64,000 nucleotides of DNA from Streptomyces spiroverticillatus. Lineage in GTDB: Bacteria; Actinomycetota; Actinomycetes; Streptomycetales; Streptomycetaceae. The stretch covers positions 186,001 through 250,000 of the forward strand of contig BMUX01000002.1 in the NCBI GenBank assembly GCA_014650415.1, given 5' to 3'. The notes below the pieces were generated by a model. The model did no database searches and was not told the DNA's origin. It worked only from the letters and a program-made list of their open reading frames with translations. The position numbers were made by a program, and so were the translations under genes. Below, one piece after another: positions 26,848 to 35,758 of the stretch (the stretch's first letter is position 1; each line of letters starts with the position of its first letter).

Positions 26848-28902
26848 ATGATCAAAGGCGCGAACGTCTCGCTGTCCGCGCTGACGGAACACCCTGAATC
26901 CTTCACGATCGGCCTGCGTTGGAGCAGCCCGAACGGCGAGGGGGACGCCGACGTGTCCGTGCTCCTGCTCAGTGCGGACGGCAAGGTACGGAGCAACGAC
27001 GACTTCTTCTTCTACAACCACCAGACCGCTCCCGACGGAAGCGTCCAACTCCTCGGCCTGACACCGACCGACGACGGCACCGAGGACCGGATTCAGGTCT
27101 CCCTCCCGGCCTTGCCCGACGACGTCGTCAGGTTGGTGGTCGCCGCCAGCCGACACCACCGGGCGGCCTTCGGCGAGTTGGAGAATCTGGAGCTCGAACT
27201 CACGGACGGAACCGGCGAGAAGATCCTCCGGTTCGCCATCGCCGACGCGACCACGGAAAGCGCCTTCGTCTTCGGCGAGATGTACCGGCGTGGCGACGAG
27301 TGGAAGTTCCGCGCGGTGGGACAGGGGTACGACACCGGGCTCGCCGGGCTGGCCACCGACTACGGCATCGACGTCGACGAGGACGACGACCAGGGGAGCC
27401 AGGACGAGTCCCCGGCACAGCAGGACGACACGCAACCGCAGCTCCGTCCCGCCGTACCCGCACAGGCTCCGGGCAAGGACACACCCGCTCCGGCCTCTCG
27501 CGCAGAGACTGTGGCGGTGCCCTCCGCGCCGGCTTCCGCGGAGCCTGCCGCCGCCCCCGAACCGGCACCGCGTCGCGTACGTACGGCCAAGAAGAAGGTC
27601 ACGCTTCCCAAGGTGGCCAAGGCGTCGCTCGCAGAGCACGACACCTGGCGCCCCTCCCGCCTGTTTCCGGCGTCGTCGCTGAAGAGCGACAGGGAACGCG
27701 AGATGAGGGCCACCTCCGTCCTGCTGTCAGTGATGGCTCAAGTGCCCGAGTTCGGACGCCGGTTGACGGCCGGGTTCGGCGCACCTGCGGGGCGCATGGA
27801 GACCTTCACGGAGGTTCAGCTGCCGCACGGGGAGAACCCGAAGCGGCCGGACGGCGTCATCAGGATCGAACGCGCGGGGAAGCTGTGGACCGCTCTGGTC
27901 GAGACCAAGACCAACGGCAATCCGCTGAAGAGCGAGCAGATCCAGGACTACGTCGACATCGCCGCCAGGCGCGGATACGAAGTCGTCATCACCCTCTCCA
28001 ACGACGTCGCCCTGGAAGGCAGTCCGCTGGTCGACGTCAAGATCGACCGTCGGCGGAAGAACAAGGTCACCCTGTGGCACCTCTCCTGGGCCGAAGTGGC
28101 GCACCAGGCGCAGATGCTGATCCGGCACGAAGGCGTGCGGCACGAAGCGCACGCCTGGCTCCTCCAGGAGCTGCTCCACTATCTCCAGCACGAGAACTCG
28201 GGATGCCACGGCTTCCAGAACATGGGTCCTTCCTGGGTTCCGGTACGCAACGGCATCGACGAGGAAACCCTCTGCCCCGGTGATCCTCGCACCGTACGTG
28301 TGGTGGAGAGCTGGGAGCGGCTGGTCCGGCAGGTCTGTCTGCGTCTCGGCGGAGAACTCGGTGTGAAGGTGATCCCCGTCCAGCGGACGAAGCGGGGGGC
28401 CGACCCGCAGTCCCGGCGGGTCGAACTCGCCGACCGCTTCTGCGAGGACGGGCGGCTGCACGCGGACATCCGGGTCGACGGAGCCGTCGGCATCATGTCG
28501 CTCACCGCCGATCTGCGAATGGGGAGACTCCGTACGTCCGTAGACGTTCCCGCTCCGGAACAGGGGTACCCACTGAGCTGGGCCAAGCGTCTGGTCAAGC
28601 AGTTGGAAGGCGCGCCGGCGGACCTCCACGTACAGACCCTCCTCGAAGGCGAAGTGACCGGTCCTCGCGGAACCATGGAGAAGCTGCGCAGGGAGCCGGG
28701 CGATCTTCTTCCGAAGGGGGCGGTCCCCATCACGGGGTTCCGGCTGTCGCTCTCCAAGAGCGTGGGCAGCACCCGGGGCAACGCGGAGACGGGGTTCATC
28801 AGGTCCGTGGATGCCGCCGTGGCACACTTCCATCTGGCCGTCGTGGCCCAGGTGGTGCGGTCGTCGGCGGCACGCGGCAGAACGACAGTCACTGCAGGCT
28901 GA
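26848..28902 (+). CDS. TerD domain fused to a PD-(D/E)XK nuclease-like protein
   Basis: 684 residues. Residues 1-165 are a TerD domain with the metal loops kept: KGANVSLSAL opening, SNDDFFFYNHQTAPDGSV, DDGTEDRIQVSLPALP, and the EMYRRGDEWKFRAVGQGYD ending. Residues 170-270 are an acidic, Pro/Ala-rich linker ending in a basic TAKKKVTLPK. Residues 280-410 look like a PD-(D/E)XK nuclease: Glu322, Asp335 in RPDGVI, Glu352-x-Lys354 in ALVETKTNG, then a QIQDYVDIAARRGYEVVITL helix-strand. Residues 410-684 are unassigned, with HHAxAWLLQELLHYL-like helices and a beta-rich C-terminus. The ATG at 26848 is used; a TTG at 26839 (GGGGGGA 4 nt upstream) is equally plausible. Likely a stress-linked DNA-processing or defence factor (inference). 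Confidence 0.78.
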   Translation: MIKGANVSLSALTEHPESFTIGLRWSSPNGEGDADVSVLLLSADGKVRSNDDFFFYNHQTAPDGSVQLLGLTPTDDGTEDRIQVSLPALPDDVVRLVVAASRHHRAAFGELENLELELTDGTGEKILRFAIADATTESAFVFGEMYRRGDEWKFRAVGQGYDTGLAGLATDYGIDVDEDDDQGSQDESPAQQDDTQPQLRPAVPAQAPGKDTPAPASRAETVAVPSAPASAEPAAAPEPAPRRVRTAKKKVTLPKVAKASLAEHDTWRPSRLFPASSLKSDREREMRATSVLLSVMAQVPEFGRRLTAGFGAPAGRMETFTEVQLPHGENPKRPDGVIRIERAGKLWTALVETKTNGNPLKSEQIQDYVDIAARRGYEVVITLSNDVALEGSPLVDVKIDRRRKNKVTLWHLSWAEVAHQAQMLIRHEGVRHEAHAWLLQELLHYLQHENSGCHGFQNMGPSWVPVRNGIDEETLCPGDPRTVRVVESWERLVRQVCLRLGGELGVKVIPVQRTKRGADPQSRRVELADRFCEDGRLHADIRVDGAVGIMSLTADLRMGRLRTSVDVPAPEQGYPLSWAKRLVKQLEGAPADLHVQTLLEGEVTGPRGTMEKLRREPGDLLPKGAVPITGFRLSLSKSVGSTRGNAETGFIRSVDAAVAHFHLAVVAQVVRSSAARGRTTVTAG

Positions 28903-28929
28903 CCTTCTGGTCGAGCACGAGCACGGCAC

Positions 28930-28964
28930 GGAGGCCGTCCCCGAAGGTTCCGGGGGCGGCCTCC
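28930..28964. terminator. Bidirectional terminator between TerD-nuclease and SWIM genes
   Basis: GGAGGCCGTCCCCG pairs with CGGGGGCGGCCTCC (one G-T wobble) around an AAGGTTC loop, in the 79-nt gap between two converging genes. Confidence 0.75.
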
Positions 28965-28981
28965 GCTGGCTCGCGCCCGGG

Positions 28982-31177
28982 TCAGGTGCCGCGCAGGCGG
29001 TTCAGTACGTCGACGGGGTCCGGGCCCGGTGGGCCCTCCGGCCACCAGTCGTCGGTGCCCGTTTCGGAGGCGTAGCCGTACCAGAGGGCGTCGTCCTGGC
29101 CGTAGCGGAGCTGGAAGCGGCCGGCGGTCAGGCGGTTGCGGGTGGGGCGGAAGTTCAGGCCGAGGACGAGCAGGGTGGAGCGGGCCCGGTCGAAGGGGCC
29201 GGCCGGTGGGTCCCAGGGGGTGTCCAGGACGGCGAGGGCTTCGGGGCCGCCCTGCCGCCAGGCGGCCACGGCCTTGGCCAGTTCGGTGGGAGTACGGCCG
29301 AGGGAGCGGGTCAGTGAGGTGTAGAGGGAGCGGGTCGACGCGGTCAGGCCCGAACCGGGCTGGGCGGCGGCGATCCGGACCGCGTCCTGCCAGGGGGTGA
29401 GCACGGCGAACGGGTCCGTGCCGGTGGTGAGCAGGGCGTGTGCCCGGTGGGCCGCGTCGGTGGCGAGGTGGTCCAGGGTGAGCGGGTCGGGGGCGCTGCG
29501 GAGGTGGGAGGGCGGGTACGAGGGGGGTGTGCCCGGGTGCGGGGGTGCCGGGAAGGCCGGGGGCAGCTCGCCGAGGGGGCGGGCGAGGGCTTCGCGGGCG
29601 GGGAGTGCGGGGACCGCCGGAGGTGTGCGGGACTCGGTGGCGGTGCGGGCGGCGTTGCGGTGGCCGAGGGCGTCGAGGACCTCGCGTTCGTCGCGGCCCC
29701 GGAGCAGGAAGACGACGAAGGGGTCCTCGTCGACGATGCGGGCCACCTGGTAGCAGAGGGCCGCAGCATGCTTGCAGGGGCGGCCCGCGTCCGGGCAGGT
29801 GCAGGAGGGCAGGAGGTCGCCCGCGGTGGCGGGCAGGAGGGGGATCTCCGCGAGCGGGAACTCCGGGTCGAGGAGGGCCTGCGGAACCGTCTTGGCGAGG
29901 AGGGACTCCAGGTGGGCGGGGTCGGCGGCGGCCGCGTCCAGGAACGTGTCCCAGTCCTCCGGGGCGAGGGTGCGCAGGCGCAGTTCGGCACGGTAGGGGC
30001 GGGCGCGGCTGCCGCGTACGTACGCCACGACGCGGCCCGGCGTGACGGTGATGGTGTCGACGTGACCCGCGTCGGCGTAGGCGCGGCCGCGGGCGAGGCG
30101 GGCGGGGTCGAGGGAGAGGTCCTCCAGCGCGGCCACCCACGCCTTGCCCCACCAGGTGACGGCGGGACCGGTCGCCTCGGGATCGGGCGGGAAGGTGCGG
30201 CGGCGGTCGGAGGTGGAGCCGCCGGTGGCGGATCCCGGTCCGGTGGCGGCGCTGCGTCCGGTGCCGGATCCCGGTCCGGTGCCGGTCGGGGCGGGCTGCT
30301 GGGGGCCGCGCCGGGCGGGATGGAGGTCGGTCGCATCGGCGAGGGTGGGCTGGGTGCCGCGGCCCACGGGGCGGGGCCCCGACGGGGCGGGCCGGCCGGC
30401 GCGCCAGGTGACCTGGAGGTCGGCCGAGGTGGAACGGGCGGCACGCCGCACGGGCTCGGGGTCATCCGGGGCGGGCTCGGTGAAAGCGGGCTCGACGGAG
30501 GCGGGTCCGGCAGGGTCGGGCTCGACGGAGGGGGGCTCGGTGGGCCAGGTGCCGAGCCGTGCGGGTCCGGCTCCGAGTCCGGCTCCGGCTCCGGCTCCGG
30601 TGCGGGCGTCGTCCGGGGCGGCCAACCAGGCCTGGACTGCCTGCCTCGCGGCCCGTTCGTCGTTCCGGGTGCTGTCCGGTGCGGCCGACGAGATCGGCTG
30701 GGGGTCGCGTCCTGCGGCCGTCGGCTTCTTCCCTCGGAGGTCCGTCTCCCCCGGGAGGCCTTCCGTGCGGCGGGCCGCATCTCTCGCGACCTGTGCCTCG
30801 CCCCGCGCAGTCTCCGTGTCCGGCGAGGGCGGTCGGCTGTCGCGTCCTGCCTGCGGCAGGGCCTCTCCTGCGGAGTCCGCCGCACCGGACGTCGCATGCC
30901 GGACGGCGCGGCGGGCGGCCCGGGCAGGGGTCGGCGTAGCGTCCGTGCCCGCTGCCGGGGGCTCGGCGGCGCGTCGGGTGTCCTCCCGGGTCGTGCCCCT
31001 GCCTGCCCGCGCGGCGCGCAGGGCCTCCCGGGCGGCCTGTGCGGCGGCGCTTCGGGTTTCAGCCGTCTCGGGAGGCTGAGGCTCCGATTCGGGTCGTACG
31101 GGCTCGGTGTCGGCCGGATCGGTGGCCTTCGGGCGGTGGATGCCGGTCAGCTCGGGGTGTGCGTCGCGTGGGGTCAT
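28982..31177 (-). CDS. SWIM zinc-finger protein, helicase partner
   Basis: 731 residues. The SWIM finger CxCx6CxH is at Cys459, Cys461, Cys468, His470 (SCTCPDAGRPCKH). The conserved core starts near residue 338 with AVTWWGKAWVAALED and SLDPARLARGRAYADAG, typical of the SWIM proteins paired with SNF2 helicases. Residues 1-330 are low-complexity (Ala, Arg, Pro, Glu, then a Gly/Ala/Thr stretch) and probably disordered. The ATG overlaps the stop of the upstream SNF2 gene by 4 nt (ATGA), so the two are translationally coupled. SWIM domains bind DNA or protein; the pair probably forms one remodelling/repair machine. Promoter: see 34233-34255. Confidence 0.85.
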   Translation of the reverse strand: MTPRDAHPELTGIHRPKATDPADTEPVRPESEPQPPETAETRSAAAQAAREALRAARAGRGTTREDTRRAAEPPAAGTDATPTPARAARRAVRHATSGAADSAGEALPQAGRDSRPPSPDTETARGEAQVARDAARRTEGLPGETDLRGKKPTAAGRDPQPISSAAPDSTRNDERAARQAVQAWLAAPDDARTGAGAGAGLGAGPARLGTWPTEPPSVEPDPAGPASVEPAFTEPAPDDPEPVRRAARSTSADLQVTWRAGRPAPSGPRPVGRGTQPTLADATDLHPARRGPQQPAPTGTGPGSGTGRSAATGPGSATGGSTSDRRRTFPPDPEATGPAVTWWGKAWVAALEDLSLDPARLARGRAYADAGHVDTITVTPGRVVAYVRGSRARPYRAELRLRTLAPEDWDTFLDAAAADPAHLESLLAKTVPQALLDPEFPLAEIPLLPATAGDLLPSCTCPDAGRPCKHAAALCYQVARIVDEDPFVVFLLRGRDEREVLDALGHRNAARTATESRTPPAVPALPAREALARPLGELPPAFPAPPHPGTPPSYPPSHLRSAPDPLTLDHLATDAAHRAHALLTTGTDPFAVLTPWQDAVRIAAAQPGSGLTASTRSLYTSLTRSLGRTPTELAKAVAAWRQGGPEALAVLDTPWDPPAGPFDRARSTLLVLGLNFRPTRNRLTAGRFQLRYGQDDALWYGYASETGTDDWWPEGPPGPDPVDVLNRLRGT

Positions 31178-34164
31178 GACGGCCTGCGCAGAGAGACGAG
31201 GTCGGCCAGTTCGCGGTCGGTGAGCTCGGTGAGGGCGGCCTCGCCGGAACCCAGGATGGCGTCCGCCAACGAGCGCTTGGAGGCCAGGAGTTCGGCGATC
31301 CGGTCCTCGACGGTGCCCTCGGCGATGAGGCGGTGGACCTGGACGGGCTGGGTCTGGCCGATGCGGTAGGCACGGTCGGTGGCCTGTTCCTCGACCGCCG
31401 GGTTCCACCAGCGGTCGAAGTGCACGACGTGGGCGGCGCGGGTGAGGTTGAGGCCGGTGCCCGCCGCCTTCAGCGAGAGCAGGAAGACGGGGACCTCGCC
31501 GGACTGGAAGCGGTCGACCATCTCCTCGCGCTGCGCCACCGGCGTTCCCCCGTGCAGGAGTTGGGCGGGGACGGCGCGGGCGGCCAGGTGCTGGGCGAGC
31601 AGGCGGGCCATGGTCACGTACTGGGTGAAGATCAGGACGGAGTCCTCCTCGGCGAGGATCGTGTCGAGGAGTTCGTCGAGGAGGGCCAGCTTGCCGGAGC
31701 GGGCCGAGGCCAGGCGGGCCGGGTCCTCCTTCAGGTACTGCGCGGGGTGGTTGCAGATCTGCTTGAGGGAGGTCAGCAGCTTCATGATCAGGCCGCGTCG
31801 GGCGATGCCCTCGGAGGTCTCGATGACGGCCATCGTCTCGTGCACTGCCGCCTGGTAGAGGGCGACCTGCTCGCGGGAGAGGGACACGGGGTGGTCGGTC
31901 TCGGTCTTGGGCGGCAGTTCGGGGGCGATGCCGGGGTCGGACTTCTTGCGGCGCAGGAGGAAGGGGCGGACCAGGCGTGAGAGGCGCTCGACCGCCTCCG
32001 GGTCCTCGCCGCCCTCGACCGCGCGGGCGTGCCGGGCGCGGAAGGAGGTGAGGGGGCCGAGGAGGCCGGGGGTCGTCCAGTCCAGGAGGGCCCACAGCTC
32101 GGAGAGGTTGTTCTCGACGGGGGTGCCGGTGAGGGCGACACGGGCCGGGGAGGGGATCGTACGCAGCGCCTTGGCGGTGGAGGAGCGTGCGTTCTTCAGG
32201 TGCTGGGCCTCGTCGGCGACGATCATGTTCCAGCTGTGTTCGGCCAGTTGGGCGGCGCTGGTGCGCATGGTGCCGTAGGTGGTGAGGACGAATCCGCCGT
32301 CGTACGGGCGCGGGTCGGGCGGGGTGTCTTCGGGGCGCGTGCCGGCCGCCGTGAACAGGCCATCGGCGGGCGGCTCGTCCAACGTGCGGGTCGTGCCGTG
32401 GAAGCGGCGGACGGGGACGCCGGGGGCGAAGCGCTCGATCTCGCGCTGCCAGTTGCCGAGGAGGGAGGCGGGGCAGACCACCAGGGTGGGGGCGGTGCGG
32501 GTGCCCGGGGTGGGGCGGGCGGCGTCCGCCCGGTGCAGGTGGAGGGCGATCACGGTGATCGTCTTGCCGAGGCCCATGTCGTCGGCGAGGCAGCCGCCGA
32601 GCCCGAGGGAGGTCATGAGGTCGAGCCAGGCCAGACCGCGGAGCTGGTAGTCGCGCAGGGTGGCCTTCAGGGCGGGCGGCTGGGGGACGGTGTCGGCGCC
32701 GCCGCGCGCGAGCCGGTCGCGGAGGGTGGCCAGCGCCCCCACCGGCACCGCGTCGACCCGCTCCCCGTCGACCTCGGCGGTGCCGGTGAGGGCGACCTCC
32801 AGCGCGTCGGCCGGGTCCAGCAGCCCCAACTGCCTTTTGCGTGCCTTGCGTACGAGTGCGGGGTCGACCACCACCCACTGGTCGCGCAGCCGGACCACCG
32901 GGCGGTGCTCCTCGACCAGGGCGTCCATCTCGGCCTCGGTGAGGTCCTCGCCGCCCAGTGCCAACTGCCAGCTGAACGCGAAGAGGTGCTCGGAGTCGAA
33001 GAACGGTGTGCCGTCGGTGGCCGAGCCGGGTGCGGGGCGCACCACCGCCGTGGCGGTGAGCGTACGGGCCAGGTCGCGGGGCCAGTGGACGGCGACCCCG
33101 GCGGCCTCAAGGCGGTGCGCCGCCGCACCCAGGAGGTCGTACAACTCCTCGTCGGAGAGCGGCAGTACGTCGGGTGCGGGCTGCTCCAGGAGGCGGGCGA
33201 GCGGTGGCCAGACGCGTCCGGCGCGGCGCAGGGCGAGGACCGTGTCGACGCGGGCGCGGGGGCCGAAGGACTCGCCGCCGTCGCCGGACCAGAGGTCGGC
33301 GGCGTCGACCAGGTGGGTGGGGTCGGCGAGGCTGTGCACCTGGACGACGGCGGCTCCCGCGCGGCGCGCCCGGGGCCGGCGGCCGTCCTCGGCGTCCTCC
33401 TCGTGGGGGTCGAAGAGTCCGTACGCCGGCAGGTCGAGCCGGAGCGAGACCCGCACCCCCGCGTCCGCGCCGGCCGCGACCTCGGCGGCCCACTCGCGCA
33501 GCCGCGGCAGGTGCTGGGCCTCGGACGCGGCGTACGCGTCCCCGAAGGCGAGGGCGGCGGCGGGGGTCCGGGGCAGTACGTCGGCGACGGCGTCCACGAA
33601 GGACCGCACCAGGTGGGCGGGTTCGGGGACCTGGAGCGGGGTGCGGCCGGGAAGCGGGGAGGCGTACCCCTCGGGCGGGAGCGCGGCGGCGATCGCGCGC
33701 AGCTGGGCGACGTCGGATGCGTCCGGCGGCCCGGCCCGCCAGGCGTCCTGGTCGCCCGGGGTGAGTCCGGGCAGCAGGAGCCCGCGTGCGACGAGGTGCA
33801 GGGCGTGCAGGGCGGCGGCGCCCCAGCAGCGGGCGGCGGGGTGGGCGGCCGGGGCGTGCCGGGCGGCGACGAGCAGGGGCAGGGCGTCGGCGAGCGGGAG
33901 GAGCCGGGCCGCGACCGTACGCGTACGGACGACCGCGCCCTGGCGGCGGACGACGGTGAGGGTGTCCTCGGCGCCGGGCGGCGGAGGCCCGTCGGGGGCC
34001 CACAGGGCGATGCGGGCGTCGCGGGGCAGGGGTGCGGGGACGTAGAGCGCGGCCGTACCGGCGGGAAGACGCGTCGCGTCGGACGCGTCGGAGCCCCCTG
34101 GCCCACGACCGTCGGAGCCCTCCGGCCCACGACCGGCCCGCGACGGCGCGTACGAGGTGTCCAT
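31174..34164 (-). CDS. SNF2-family DEAD/DEAH-box helicase
   Basis: 996 residues. Residues 1-490 are an actinobacterial N-terminal region of unknown fold (WAPDGPPPPG, LDLPAYGLFDP). The SNF2 motor follows: LRDYQLRGLAWL, Walker A DDMGLGKT (528-535), DEAQ box VADEAQH (651-654), LTGTPVENNLSELW, then helicase C with LIFTQYVTM, LSLKAAGTGLNLT and QATDRAYRIGQTQPV. Bacterial relatives translocate on duplex DNA and displace proteins. GGGGAGG before the ATG at 34164 is strong; a much longer open frame upstream is only the shadow of the opposite-frame S33 gene. The gene is followed, with 4-nt overlap, by its SWIM partner and is preceded by a RecA-NDp-like promoter. Confidence 0.93.
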   Translation of the reverse strand: MDTSYAPSRAGRGPEGSDGRGPGGSDASDATRLPAGTAALYVPAPLPRDARIALWAPDGPPPPGAEDTLTVVRRQGAVVRTRTVAARLLPLADALPLLVAARHAPAAHPAARCWGAAALHALHLVARGLLLPGLTPGDQDAWRAGPPDASDVAQLRAIAAALPPEGYASPLPGRTPLQVPEPAHLVRSFVDAVADVLPRTPAAALAFGDAYAASEAQHLPRLREWAAEVAAGADAGVRVSLRLDLPAYGLFDPHEEDAEDGRRPRARRAGAAVVQVHSLADPTHLVDAADLWSGDGGESFGPRARVDTVLALRRAGRVWPPLARLLEQPAPDVLPLSDEELYDLLGAAAHRLEAAGVAVHWPRDLARTLTATAVVRPAPGSATDGTPFFDSEHLFAFSWQLALGGEDLTEAEMDALVEEHRPVVRLRDQWVVVDPALVRKARKRQLGLLDPADALEVALTGTAEVDGERVDAVPVGALATLRDRLARGGADTVPQPPALKATLRDYQLRGLAWLDLMTSLGLGGCLADDMGLGKTITVIALHLHRADAARPTPGTRTAPTLVVCPASLLGNWQREIERFAPGVPVRRFHGTTRTLDEPPADGLFTAAGTRPEDTPPDPRPYDGGFVLTTYGTMRTSAAQLAEHSWNMIVADEAQHLKNARSSTAKALRTIPSPARVALTGTPVENNLSELWALLDWTTPGLLGPLTSFRARHARAVEGGEDPEAVERLSRLVRPFLLRRKKSDPGIAPELPPKTETDHPVSLSREQVALYQAAVHETMAVIETSEGIARRGLIMKLLTSLKQICNHPAQYLKEDPARLASARSGKLALLDELLDTILAEEDSVLIFTQYVTMARLLAQHLAARAVPAQLLHGGTPVAQREEMVDRFQSGEVPVFLLSLKAAGTGLNLTRAAHVVHFDRWWNPAVEEQATDRAYRIGQTQPVQVHRLIAEGTVEDRIAELLASKRSLADAILGSGEAALTELTDRELADLVSLRRPS

Positions 34165-34232
34165 GGTGGCCGCGCCTCCCCTCCGGTTGTGCGTCTGCGC
34201 AGGTCGGCGCAGGTTTCCTTCGTGGATCTGCG

Positions 34233-34255
34233 AGTGTACGGGTGGGGTCTGACAA
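34233..34255 (-). promoter_or_regulatory. RecA-NDp/PafBC-like promoter of the SNF2-SWIM operon
   Basis: Minus strand TTGTCAGAC (34247-34255), N8, TACACT (34233-34238). Seven of nine positions of TTGTCRGTG match, the spacing is exactly 8 and TAnnnT is kept. About 60 nt before the SNF2 start codon. Confidence 0.5.
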
Positions 34256-34334
34256 TGCGGGTCGCGCGAAGGGGGCGCGGTGTACGGGGACGGGGCGTGC
34301 GGGAGGCCGGTCCCGGGCGGCAGAGCGTCGTCGG

Positions 34335-35723
34335 CTACCTCAGCAGGAAGCTCTCCGCCGCCCTCGCCCCCGACTCCGCACCTTCGTGCACCCGCAGCTG
34401 CGTCGAGTGGCCCGCTCCCTTGAGGACGACGAGTTCGGCCTGCGGCAGCCGGGACGTGACCTCCCTGGCCCAGGGCAGCGGCGTGGAGATGTCGCGGTCG
34501 CCCTGGAGGAGCAGGACGGGGGCCTTGAGCGCCCGGTAGCCGTCCGCCGCGTCGAGCGCGCGCGACACGGGCCAGTGCAGGCAGGTCTGCGCGATGCCCT
34601 GTCCGGCGGCGGTGCGCGCCTCGAACGGCCAGACGTCCCGTTCCCTCAGCTTGCGCACGGCACGGTCCAGCGCGGCGGCCCGCCTGGCCTCCGGCGATGC
34701 CGCGTTCCCCCACGGGAAGGGCGTGTCCGCGCACAGGGTCGCGGCGTGCAGGCCCGAGCTGAACTCCTTCGGCGACGATCCGTCCGACTCGGCGAACCCC
34801 TTCACCAGTGCGTCGAGTTGCCCCGTGTCTCCCGCCGCCGACTTGTGGAGTGCGCCGAGGATGCCGTAGCGCGGGTTCTTCAGCGGGGCGTCGATGATGC
34901 TGGCGGTGACGAGCAGGTTGAACACACCGACGCCGTTGCCGTCCCGGCGGACGACCTTCGCGAGGTCGGCCGCCGGGTCGTAGCCGCAGGACTGTTCGCG
35001 GCAGGCGGTGCGCAGCACCTGTGCCGCGTGCCGCAGCGACGCCGTGTAGAGGCCGTCGGCCGCGTCCAGGGGTACCACGGAGTCCAGGACGAGCCGGGTG
35101 ACGTTCCCCGGGTGCGTCAGCGCGTACTGGCCCGCGGTGAAGGTCCCGTACGAGACACCGTCCAGGCTCCACCGCCGCACGCCCAGCGCCCGGCGCAGGT
35201 CGTCGAGGTCGGCGACGGCGTCGGCGGTGGTGAAGTGGTTGCGCGACTCCCCCAGCCGCTCGGCGCACGCGCGCACGGCCGCGCGCGTGGGCGGCACGGT
35301 GTCGCTGCCGCCGACCTCCTTCTGGAGCTGCGGGCAGTCGAGGGCGGTGCCTCCGGTGCCCCGCTGGTCGATCATGACGAGGCGGTAGTCGGCGACCGCC
35401 CGGGGCAGCCCCTCGCGCACCTTCTTGAGGTACTCCACGCCCGGTTGTCCCGGCCCTCCGGTGAGGAAGAGCAGCACCCCTCGGGGAGCGTCCGCGTTGT
35501 CCGCCGCGGCGACCTGCAGCTTCAGGACGCCCTTGCGCCGGGTGCGGTCCAGGGGCACCACCAGTTCCGAGCAGGTGGCTTTCTCGGCACCGGGACAGGG
35601 GTGCGAGTTCGTCAGCACCGGCTTGCCCGGTGGTGCGCTCTGCGGGGGTGCCGAGCCGACGCAGGAGACCAGGGCGAAGACCGCGGCCGCGGTCGTCGTG
35701 CACACACGGGTGAGAGCAGGCAT
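34335..35723 (-). CDS. Alpha/beta-hydrolase lipoprotein (TAP-like, S33)
   Basis: 462 residues. The lipobox ends at Cys21 (FALVSC), so it is anchored outside the membrane. GGPGQPG (89-95) is the oxyanion loop, Ser191 in DGVSYGT the nucleophile, LLLQGDRDIST gives the Asp and LKGAGHSTQ the His. Family members are proline iminopeptidase/tripeptidyl aminopeptidase relatives. GGGAG 7 nt before the ATG supports the start. It is the second S33 peptidase of the window and is shorter than the one at 2753-4324. Transcribed towards the SNF2 gene. Confidence 0.85.
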   Translation of the reverse strand: MPALTRVCTTTAAAVFALVSCVGSAPPQSAPPGKPVLTNSHPCPGAEKATCSELVVPLDRTRRKGVLKLQVAAADNADAPRGVLLFLTGGPGQPGVEYLKKVREGLPRAVADYRLVMIDQRGTGGTALDCPQLQKEVGGSDTVPPTRAAVRACAERLGESRNHFTTADAVADLDDLRRALGVRRWSLDGVSYGTFTAGQYALTHPGNVTRLVLDSVVPLDAADGLYTASLRHAAQVLRTACREQSCGYDPAADLAKVVRRDGNGVGVFNLLVTASIIDAPLKNPRYGILGALHKSAAGDTGQLDALVKGFAESDGSSPKEFSSGLHAATLCADTPFPWGNAASPEARRAAALDRAVRKLRERDVWPFEARTAAGQGIAQTCLHWPVSRALDAADGYRALKAPVLLLQGDRDISTPLPWAREVTSRLPQAELVVLKGAGHSTQLRVHEGAESGARAAESFLLR

Positions 35724-35758
35724 GGGTCACTCCCGGCGGAAGGTCGTTGGGGTCGCTC

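Noticed and set aside
34165..35730. Extension of the SNF2 reading frame through the upstream gap and the S33 gene
   Set aside because: The frame stays open because of high GC; a strong ribosome site at 34164 and a clean S33 gene in the other frame show it is a shadow.
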